Part shown: positions 57,830 to 64,000 of the stretch, one piece after another
How the letters are laid out: each line of letters begins with the position of its first letter
Position numbering within the stretch: position 1 is the first letter of the stretch
Origin: Stackebrandtia endophytica
GTDB taxonomy: Bacteria; Actinomycetota; Actinomycetes; Mycobacteriales; Micromonosporaceae
Length of the DNA stretch: 64,000 bases
Assembly: GCF_006716355.1 (NCBI RefSeq)
Contig: NZ_VFOW01000001.1
Span: 2,728,001-2,792,000, forward strand
Direction of reading: 5' to 3'
Notes under the pieces: model-generated
What the model saw: the letters and a program-made list of their open reading frames with translations, nothing else
Told to the model about the DNA's origin: nothing
Databases searched by the model: none
Position numbers and translations under genes: made by a program

Positions 57830-58687
57830 TCAAGCGATCCAGTAACCGCAGAGAACGTGATCCTGGGTGTCATCGCGAAGGTCGACCCAGTACCAGAACT
57901 GAACCGGTCCGTAGTCGGAGTCGGGGCACGTCGTCTCATCGAGGGTTGACCAGGTGATGTCGTAGAAGTAGACGTTGGCCTGCGAGTCGTCGCAATCGAC
58001 CAGCGCCGCGTCGAACCGGGTCTCGTCCTCGTTGACCGGCCAGGCGTACACGCAGTCGCCGATGTCGCCGCGTCGTGGGTCGTCGTCGGCGAACCCGGCG
58101 TACAGGTCGTCCTCAGTGGTCTCGATCTGAGTGGAGGGTTCGTCGCTGACCTCCGGAGTGTCGGAGACCTCGTCGCTGGGAGTGGAACTGGGATCAGCCG
58201 TCGTGCCGTTTCCGGAACCGGGCTTGATGATCAGGATCGCGCCGACCACGATGATGATCAGCAACACCAGGCCGGCCACACCGCCCCACACCCACATCAT
58301 CGACGCGTTGTTGTTCGGTGGCGGGACGGGAGGCCCGTATGGCGCGGGAGGCCCCGGAGGGCCGTAAGGGTTCGGTCCGTAACCGGGTTGCCCGGAGGAA
58401 ATCGTCGGATCGACCGGGGGCGGCATCCCCGGACTGTTGAGGTCGTAGTGGACTCCGGGTGCTTGACCACCAACCTGTCCGGCACCCGATGTGGGTTGCG
58501 AGTATCCGGGGGGAGCCGAAGCGGGTGACTGTCCATAGGGGTCGTAACCGGGTTGCCCGTACTCCCCTCCCTGGGGCGGTGGACTGCCCGGTTGCGAATA
58601 CGGGTTGGATGCGCCGGGACCAGGTTGCTGGTTGTACGGATCACCAGGTTGCTGCCCGTACGGATCCTGGGGACCGTACATAGACAT
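57830..58687 (-). CDS. LppU-like membrane protein with Pro/Gly/Tyr-rich cytoplasmic region
   Basis: 285 aa. Residues 1-125 are rich in PYGQQPG and YGPPGPP repeats. A single helix (WGGVAGLVLLIIIVVGAILII) follows, a Thr/Ser/Glu linker, and an external domain with GDCVYAWPV, VDCDDSQANVYFYD, TCPDSDYGPVQFW and LCGYWIA: four conserved Cys giving two disulfides. This is the LppU/SCO3897-type domain, function unknown. AGGAG precedes the ATG by 7 bases. Confidence 0.82.
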   Translation of the reverse strand: MSMYGPQDPYGQQPGDPYNQQPGPGASNPYSQPGSPPPQGGEYGQPGYDPYGQSPASAPPGYSQPTSGAGQVGGQAPGVHYDLNSPGMPPPVDPTISSGQPGYGPNPYGPPGPPAPYGPPVPPPNNNASMMWVWGGVAGLVLLIIIVVGAILIIKPGSGNGTTADPSSTPSDEVSDTPEVSDEPSTQIETTEDDLYAGFADDDPRRGDIGDCVYAWPVNEDETRFDAALVDCDDSQANVYFYDITWSTLDETTCPDSDYGPVQFWYWVDLRDDTQDHVLCGYWIA

Positions 58688-58808
58688 AGGGGTACTCCTG
58701 TCGGGGGGTGGTCGGCGTCAGCTCACCGACAAGCGCCGTGCGTATCGACCGAAACATTCGCTCACACTTTACGGTGCCGAGGCTTCCCTTGTGGTTCACA
58801 AGATCCGG

Positions 58809-59876
58809 CTAGAGAAGTCGCGGTTGTTCCACTTGTGGCTGGTTGGAGCGCACCTGTCCGAATCCGGTGAACAGACCGGGATCGATGTCGTCGAGCAGAG
58901 GGGAGCCCTTGTCGGTGTGACTGACGTACAACAGGTCGGCGGCGCGGGTCATCGCGGTGAAGAGGCGTCGGCGAGCGGCGGGTTCGTCGGGGAAGTCCTC
59001 GGCGGTGACGCCCACACAGCACACCACTCGGTACTGGGCGCCGGCTATCCGGCTGATCGGTATCGCACCGGGAACCGAGGCGTTGCCGTCGGCGGCGATG
59101 ACGGCGACCTCGTCGGGCCGGACACCGTGTTCGGCGAGGCGGTCGGGCAGCCGCTCGGCGAAGTGTCGTTCGGCAGCCGGGTCGGCGGCGAAGAACCGCC
59201 CGATCGGCGCGGTACCGGCGGCTGGCCGGGACGGCAGCATGCCGCGTCCGGGCGCCCGGGTGACCGGGGTGATCAACTGCATCGCGGCGGCGATGATGGG
59301 CGCGGTGTTGCGGTGGTTGCGCGATAGGCGGACGGTTCGGGCTTCGGGGTAGTCCTGAGCGAACCGCTCGAAGGGGATCGGTTCACCGTCGGGCAGCGAG
59401 TCGGGGTCACCGGTGGCGGTGAAGTCGGGCTGATCCCCCCGGTCGGCGCGCAGCGCCTCGTACAACTTCGGAGGCATGTGGTGAAGATCGTCGACGAAGA
59501 GGTGTCCCAACGGCGGCAGTTCGCTCAGTTCCTCGAACCCGCGAATGGTCATGTCGGCGACGGCGGTGCCGATCAGCTCACGCAGTTCGGCGGCGATGTC
59601 CGCCGCGGCCGCGCGGGTGCGAGCCAGCACCAGGCACTGGGAGGCGGGGACATGCAGTTCGGCTGTCAGGTAGGCGATTCGGCGAATCAGGACGTGGGTC
59701 TTGCCGGTGCCGGGGCCCGCGTTGATGAGCAGTGGTCCGGGCGGAGCGGAGGCGGCGACGCGCTGCATCGCGTCGACGTGGTCGAGCAGGCCGGTGCCGA
59801 CCTCCTCCATCCCGGCCAGGCACGGCCCGTCGGGTTGCAGCGGTTCACGGCGAAGTGGGATCACGGGTTCGGGCAT
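58809..59876 (-). CDS. Compact UvrD-like ATPase
   Basis: 355 aa. Walker A is NAGPGTGKTHVLIRRIAYL, Walker B LFVDDLHHMP (DD-LH in place of DEQD), motif III-like FTATGDPDSL, motif IV LSRNHRNT and motif VI MTRAADLLYVSH. It is less than half of a PcrA and lacks the 1B and 2B inserts, so strand-separating activity is uncertain. I use the ATG of MPEPVIPLRREPLQ; an in-frame ATG 42 codons upstream is possible. No partner nuclease is near. Confidence 0.75.
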   Translation of the reverse strand: MPEPVIPLRREPLQPDGPCLAGMEEVGTGLLDHVDAMQRVAASAPPGPLLINAGPGTGKTHVLIRRIAYLTAELHVPASQCLVLARTRAAAADIAAELRELIGTAVADMTIRGFEELSELPPLGHLFVDDLHHMPPKLYEALRADRGDQPDFTATGDPDSLPDGEPIPFERFAQDYPEARTVRLSRNHRNTAPIIAAAMQLITPVTRAPGRGMLPSRPAAGTAPIGRFFAADPAAERHFAERLPDRLAEHGVRPDEVAVIAADGNASVPGAIPISRIAGAQYRVVCCVGVTAEDFPDEPAARRRLFTAMTRAADLLYVSHTDKGSPLLDDIDPGLFTGFGQVRSNQPQVEQPRLL

Positions 59877-60053
59877 CGGTACCGACGTGATTTGTGTGCC
59901 ATGGATTCCTTTACTTCGGCCGGAGCGGGCAGGTCGGGGCACGCGAGCCCCCTCGGGGAGCTCGAACAACGCATTTGGCTCTACCGGCGAACCCACAGGC
60001 AAATCTTGTCAAAGCTGAATGCCGCTACCGGGGAGGGGGTGCCGGGCGTGGCG

Positions 60054-60308
60054 TCATCCGCCTGCAAACGGCGGAAGGATATCCACAGTAGATCCAGGGG
60101 AGAGCTCGATGAGGTCGTCATGACTGGTCTCACCATTGACGAGCAGGCTACTCACCTGCAGGACCCGCGCGAAGTCCGGCCCCAGGTCCTTGACCAGACG
60201 CGCCCGCAGTTCGGCCAACGTGCCCGCCGGCACCGTCAACTCGGCGTGACCGGCGGCCGCGCGGGCACCGGCGAAGAAGCGCACGGTGACCGAGGTTGGT
60301 GCGTTCAT
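60054..60308 (-). CDS. MoaD/ThiS-family sulfur carrier
   Basis: 84 aa ubiquitin-like protein: TVRFFAGARAAAGHAELTV at the start and the C-terminal VDILPPFAGG with the Gly-Gly needed for thiocarboxylation. The phrase RFFAGARAAAG is that of MoaD, small subunit of molybdopterin synthase. The ATG lies 6 bases after a TACGGT -10 box (leaderless). No other molybdopterin genes are in the window. Confidence 0.85.
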   Translation of the reverse strand: MNAPTSVTVRFFAGARAAAGHAELTVPAGTLAELRARLVKDLGPDFARVLQVSSLLVNGETSHDDLIELSPGSTVDILPPFAGG

Positions 60309-60700
60309 GCCTCGACCGTAGTACCCGTCCCCGACGACGTCCGACACCAGGTGCGGCGACATCATCGAGGAGTGCCTGGTCATTCGGGCGATCGGGACGA
60401 CTCGAACCAACGAACGACGACCCGACGAACCGCGGCACACCGTCCCTCTGCCTGGGAGACGGCCACCGTGACATCGTGGCGGCGGCCGGTGGTCGGCTGC
60501 CGAACGCCTCGGCCGTCGGACGGGTCGAACCGACGGGAACGAGGTGGGACCCCCGCACCCGGCGAAGCCGAACAAACCGGCCCAGATCGACCGACCGCGC
60601 CCTCGAACACGTTCGGCGACCGGCACATCGAACCGGTTTTTCCCACCGATCGCCTGCGCCACCGCCGAATCCCCGATCACCGCTCACGTACCATCGAGCG
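60309..60700. other. 392-bp divergent region between the moaD-like gene and cysS
   Basis: Both flanking genes appear leaderless, with their -10 boxes at its ends (60315-60320 and 60689-60694). Open frames through it are Arg/Pro-rich and unsupported. I see no T-box or other leader RNA before cysS. Confidence 0.45.
60689..60694 (+). promoter_or_regulatory. -10 box TACCAT of leaderless cysS
   Basis: Ends 6 bases before the GTG of cysS. This decides the start: the frame is open 135 codons further upstream, but that part is disordered and unrelated to the enzyme. Confidence 0.55.
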
Positions 60701-62125
60701 GTGAGTTTGCGACTGTATGACACCGGCACTCGGACGGTGCGCGACTTCGAGCCGCGCGTTCCCGGCAGGGTGGGCGTCTACCTGTGTGGGCTCACCCTTC
60801 AAGGCCCGCCCCACATCGGACACCTACGCTCGGGCGTCAACTACGACGTGCTGATCGCCTGGTTGCGCCGGTCGGGCCTTCAGGTCGACTACGTGCGCAA
60901 CGTCACCGACATCGACGACAAGGTGCTCGCCAAGTCGCAGGCCCAGGGTGTGCCGTGGTGGGCGATCTCCTACGCCAACGAGCGGCAGCTGGCCGCCGAC
61001 TACACCGCGCTGGGTGTCGCGCCCCCGACCTACGAACCGCGCGCCACCGGCCACATCCCCCAGATGCTCGAACTCATCGAGGAACTCATCGACCGGGGCC
61101 ACGCGTACGACGCCGGAACCGGTGACGTGTACTTCTCGGTCGCGTCGTTCCCGGAGTACGGCGCGCTGTCCCACCGCAAACCCGAGGACATGCTCTCGGG
61201 CGAGGAGGAGACCTCCGACAAGCGCGACTCCCGCGACTTCGCGCTGTGGAAGGCCGCCAAGCCCACCGAACCGGCCGACTCGTCGTGGAACACGCCTTAC
61301 GGCCGCGGCCGCCCGGGCTGGCACATCGAATGCTCGGCCATGGCCCGGCGTTACCTGGGTGACGCCTTCGACATCCACGGCGGCGGCACCGACATCATGT
61401 TCCCGCACCACGAGAACGAGTTGGCCCAGTCCCGCGCGGCCGGGCTCGGGTTCACCAATTTCTGGGTGCACAACAACATGTTGAACCTGTCGGGCACCAA
61501 GATGAGCAAGTCCCTGGGCAACACGTTGAGCGTCTCGGCGCTGGGCGAGCGTGGCTTCCGGCCCGTCGAGGTCCGGTACTACCTGCTGGCGCCCCATTAC
61601 CGTTCCGCGATCGACTACTCGGAGCAGTCGCTGGCGGAGGCCGCGTCGGCCTACCAGCGGTTGGAGAACTTCTTGCACCGGGCCGCCGACGCGGTCGGGT
61701 CGATCAGTGACACCGCCGACCTGCCCGAGGAGTTCGTGGCGGCGTTGGACGACGACCTCGGTACCCCGGCGGCGTTGGCGGTGGTGCACGAGACGGCCCG
61801 TGAGGGCAATGCCGCGCTGGATCGCGTCGACACCGCGGCCGCCGGTGACATCGCCGCGAAGGTCCGTGCCATGCTGGGTGTTCTGAACCTAGACCCGCTG
61901 TCATCGCAGTGGTCCACCTCCACCGGCTCCGACCTCTCGCCCGTGGTGGATTCACTGGTGTCGGTCGTGTTGCGCCAACGGGCTCAGGCCCGCGCCGACC
62001 GCGATTGGGCCACCGCCGACGCGCTGCGCGATACGTTGGCCGACGCGGGTCTGACCATCGAAGACACTCCCGGCGGTGCCCGATGGAGTCTGACCAAGGA
62101 ACGGGGACCGGAACATGGCCGGTAA
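60701..62125 (+). CDS. cysS: Cysteinyl-tRNA synthetase
   Basis: 474 aa. MSLRLYDTGTRTVRDFEP opens the protein, YLCGLTLQGPPHIGHLRSGV holds the first zinc Cys and the HIGH motif, WHIECSAMA and IMFPHHENE the other zinc ligands, and KMSKSLGN the KMSKS loop. The C-terminal DALR domain ends in a helical ADALRDTLADAG segment. The GTG next to a leaderless -10 is the start. Overlaps rlmB by 11 bases, an arrangement common in actinomycetes. Confidence 0.96.
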   Translation: MSLRLYDTGTRTVRDFEPRVPGRVGVYLCGLTLQGPPHIGHLRSGVNYDVLIAWLRRSGLQVDYVRNVTDIDDKVLAKSQAQGVPWWAISYANERQLAADYTALGVAPPTYEPRATGHIPQMLELIEELIDRGHAYDAGTGDVYFSVASFPEYGALSHRKPEDMLSGEEETSDKRDSRDFALWKAAKPTEPADSSWNTPYGRGRPGWHIECSAMARRYLGDAFDIHGGGTDIMFPHHENELAQSRAAGLGFTNFWVHNNMLNLSGTKMSKSLGNTLSVSALGERGFRPVEVRYYLLAPHYRSAIDYSEQSLAEAASAYQRLENFLHRAADAVGSISDTADLPEEFVAALDDDLGTPAALAVVHETAREGNAALDRVDTAAAGDIAAKVRAMLGVLNLDPLSSQWSTSTGSDLSPVVDSLVSVVLRQRAQARADRDWATADALRDTLADAGLTIEDTPGGARWSLTKERGPEHGR

Positions 62126-63146
62126 TTCACAGCGACGTGGCAAACGCACCACCTCCAAGAAGGGCGCCGCCCAGGGAAGCGGTGGTCAGGGTAAGCGGGC
62201 ATTGTCCGGGCGGGGCAAGACCCTGTCGGCCGAAGACCGTCCCTGGCACAAGGCTTATACCGGTACCGATGTGCCGAAGAAGACCAAGTGGAAGCAGGAG
62301 AAGGAGCGGCGTGCCGCCGCGGCCGAGGGACGTCCCCCGAAGGCGGGTTCTCCCGCCAAGGCCGGTGGCAAGGGCGGTAAGCGGTCTCACCGTGACTCTG
62401 GTGACGGTGTCGAGGTGATCGTGGGTCGTAACCCGGTCGCCGAGGCGATGCGCGCCAACGTCCCGGGCACCGCGTTGTACATCGCGCACGGCATCGAGCT
62501 GGACGACCGGGTACGCGAGTCGATCCGGTTGGCGGGTAACCGCGACATCGCGATCCTCGAGGTGACTCGCAGCGAGCTGGACCGGTTGTGTCACGGCGCG
62601 CTGCATCAGGGCGTCGGTTTGCAGGTGCCGCCATTCCACTACGAGACCTACGCGGATCTGTTGGCCGCTGCCGCGGAGCACCCGCAGCCTCCGCTGCTGG
62701 TCGCGTTGGACGGGGTCACCGACCCGCGCAACCTGGGCGCGATCATCCGGTCGGCTGCCGCGTTCGGTGCGCACGGTCTCGTCGTTCCGCAGCGCCGGGC
62801 CGCCGGTATGACGGCGACGGCGTGGCGTACCTCGGCGGGGGCGGCGGCTCGGTTGCCGATCGCCAAGGCGACGAACCTGACGCGGTCGCTGCAGGAGGCT
62901 CAGAAGGCGGGTCTGCTGGTCGCCGGGTTGGACGCCGACGGCGAAGTCGATTTGTTCGATCTGCCCGCGGCGGTCGACCCGATGATGCTGGTGATCGGTT
63001 CGGAGGGGCGTGGCCTGTCGCGTCTGGTCGGTGAGACCTGTGATCTGCGGGTGCGTATCCCGATTACGTCCGATGTGGAGTCGTTGAACGCTTCGGTCGC
63101 GGCATCGGTGGCCCTGGCGGAGATCCAGCGCCGACGGAGCCCGTGA
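62115..63146 (+). CDS. rlmB: 23S rRNA (guanosine-2'-O-)-methyltransferase, SPOUT family
   Basis: 343 aa. A basic, Gly/Lys-rich N-terminus of about 95 residues, probably for RNA binding, precedes the TrmH/SpoU catalytic domain: VIVGRNPVAEAM, LLVALDGVTDPRNLGAIIRSA (motif 1), MLVIGSEGRGLSRLV (motif 2) and IPITSDVESLNASVAASVAL (motif 3, knot). It methylates the ribose of a 23S rRNA guanosine. It follows cysS in the same operon. Confidence 0.93.
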   Translation: MAGNSQRRGKRTTSKKGAAQGSGGQGKRALSGRGKTLSAEDRPWHKAYTGTDVPKKTKWKQEKERRAAAAEGRPPKAGSPAKAGGKGGKRSHRDSGDGVEVIVGRNPVAEAMRANVPGTALYIAHGIELDDRVRESIRLAGNRDIAILEVTRSELDRLCHGALHQGVGLQVPPFHYETYADLLAAAAEHPQPPLLVALDGVTDPRNLGAIIRSAAAFGAHGLVVPQRRAAGMTATAWRTSAGAAARLPIAKATNLTRSLQEAQKAGLLVAGLDADGEVDLFDLPAAVDPMMLVIGSEGRGLSRLVGETCDLRVRIPITSDVESLNASVAASVALAEIQRRRSP

Positions 63147-63291
63147 CGGTCGTCGGCGGGTGACCATTCGCAGGGTGCCCACGCGAATACCTGACTCCGA
63201 ATAAGACGTTCCGCGACCGCCGTCGAACGTCGCGGGACAACGCCTAGCATCTTCAGAAACCGTCGTTCACCCCGCGAGGATCAATCTTCAC

Positions 63292-64000
63292 ATGTCATCC
63301 CCCAACGGCTATGCGCTCGGAATCGACCTCGGCACGTCTCACACCGTGGCGGTGGTTCGCTCACCGGACGGCCGGTCGCGCCCGTTGCTGGTGGACGGTG
63401 CACCGGTCATGCCCTCCTCGGTGTTCCTGGACGAGACGGGAGCGATCCACGTGGGTCGCGACGCGCAACGCCTGGCGCAGACCGATCCGGCGCGGTTCGA
63501 GCCCAACCCGAAGCACCGTATCGGGGATTCGAGCGTCCTGTTGGGCGACCGTGACGTTCCGACGGTCGACCTGTTGGCGGCGATTCTGCGCAACGTGGCC
63601 ACCAAGGCGGTCGAGGCGGTCGGACACCTACCCCCGACGGTGTTGACGTTTCCGGCGAAGTGGGGACCGCAGCGTCGCGGTGTGTTGGAACAGGCCGCCG
63701 CCAAAGCCGGCTACCCGGCACCGCGAATGGTTCCCGAACCGGTCGCGGCGGCGCACTACTTCGTCGAGGTGATGCGGCAACCGATCCCGCAGGGTGAATC
63801 GGTCGCGGTGTTCGACTTCGGCGGTGGAACCCTCGACATCGCGGTGGTCCGGCACGAGCACGGCGGTGGTTTCACGGTGCTCTCCGACGGGGGTCTGGAG
63901 GACCTGGGCGGCCTGGACATCGACGCGGCCCTGGTGCAGTACCTGGGGCAGACCATTGCCGCGCACGTCCCCCAGGTGTGGCAGCAGTTGACGCAACCGG
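63292..64000 (+). CDS. Hsp70-family protein, N-terminal part
   Basis: 236 codons are present and the frame is open to the window edge. The start is ATG within CACATGTCATCC. The phosphate 1 motif is GIDLGTSHTVAVV, then LTFPAKWGPQRRGVLEQAAAKAG, the connect segment MVPEPVAAAHY and the phosphate 2 motif VFDFGGGTLDIAVV. These are the actin-like ATPase of the DnaK-like group, but the sequence differs from housekeeping DnaK; in actinomycetes many such divergent Hsp70 proteins carry extra C-terminal domains. What follows is outside the window. Confidence 0.88.
   Translation, partial: MSSPNGYALGIDLGTSHTVAVVRSPDGRSRPLLVDGAPVMPSSVFLDETGAIHVGRDAQRLAQTDPARFEPNPKHRIGDSSVLLGDRDVPTVDLLAAILRNVATKAVEAVGHLPPTVLTFPAKWGPQRRGVLEQAAAKAGYPAPRMVPEPVAAAHYFVEVMRQPIPQGESVAVFDFGGGTLDIAVVRHEHGGGFTVLSDGGLEDLGGLDIDAALVQYLGQTIAAHVPQVWQQLTQP

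Noticed and set aside
60309-60700. T-box or other leader RNA before cysS
   Set aside because: No T-box sequence, and the -10 box sits directly before the start codon.

Overview
The window is about 65 to 70 % GC, uses GTG starts often, couples genes through ATGA/GTGA overlaps, and has many starts sitting 4 to 8 bases after a TANNNT box (leaderless transcripts). With the gene families present (HelR, tandem DUF4333 lipoprotein, PspC sensor kinase, rpmG-hadA-hadB, thioester surface protein) this points to an actinomycete chromosome. A Glycomycetaceae/Micromonosporaceae-like host is my guess, not proven.

0-8 kb is core cofactor metabolism on the + strand: the end of a DUF2520 protein, panC, panD, an S10 carboxypeptidase, nadB, nadC, coaX and a HAD phosphatase. 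Pantothenate/CoA and NAD synthesis are interleaved. 8-10.4 kb holds a split transketolase divergent from a SoxR-type regulator, with a SoxR-like palindrome placed between -35 and -10. 10.8-16 kb carries membrane proteins, including a tandem family of three related small membrane proteins whose first copy looks broken, and a surface protein with a duplicated Cys domain. 16-22 kb has the RNA polymerase recycling ATPase HelR, a uridine-kinase-like protein, a DUF4333 lipoprotein and two adjacent genes that each carry an apparent frameshift (alpha/beta hydrolase and APH-type phosphotransferase).

22-31 kb is a six-gene minus-strand type IV secretion-like operon (VirB2-, VirB3-, VirB4-, VirB6-, VirB8- and VirB1-like) without relaxase, coupling protein or integrase in the window. 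The disordered N-terminus of its VirB4 is encoded by a cluster of perfect DnaA boxes. 31-37 kb has a PspC-domain three-component envelope-stress system and a sortase-anchored thioester protein. 37.1-37.7 kb holds a chorismate mutase preceded by a complete transcription attenuator with a Phe/Tyr-rich leader peptide. 38-44 kb has PcrA, an M23 peptidase, a tiny secreted peptide and a GGDEF-EAL protein.

44.2-53.3 kb: tRNA-Thr and tRNA-Met, which in many actinomycetes lie directly before rpmG-hadA-hadB, are here separated from them by about 8 kb of accessory genes (pilin-like vWA protein, HPP protein, hydrolase, CGNR regulator, DUF4253, NmrA-like protein, TetR). 53.4-57.8 kb has a PASTA protein, an orphan four-repeat CRISPR array with a duplicated spacer, an M23 peptidase with five FG-GAP repeats, a TetR/hydrolase pair and tRNA-Ser. 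57.8-64 kb has an LppU-like protein, a small UvrD-like ATPase, MoaD, cysS, rlmB and the start of an Hsp70-like gene.

The two observations I rate highest are the chorismate mutase attenuator and the DnaA-box cluster inside the virB4-like coding sequence.
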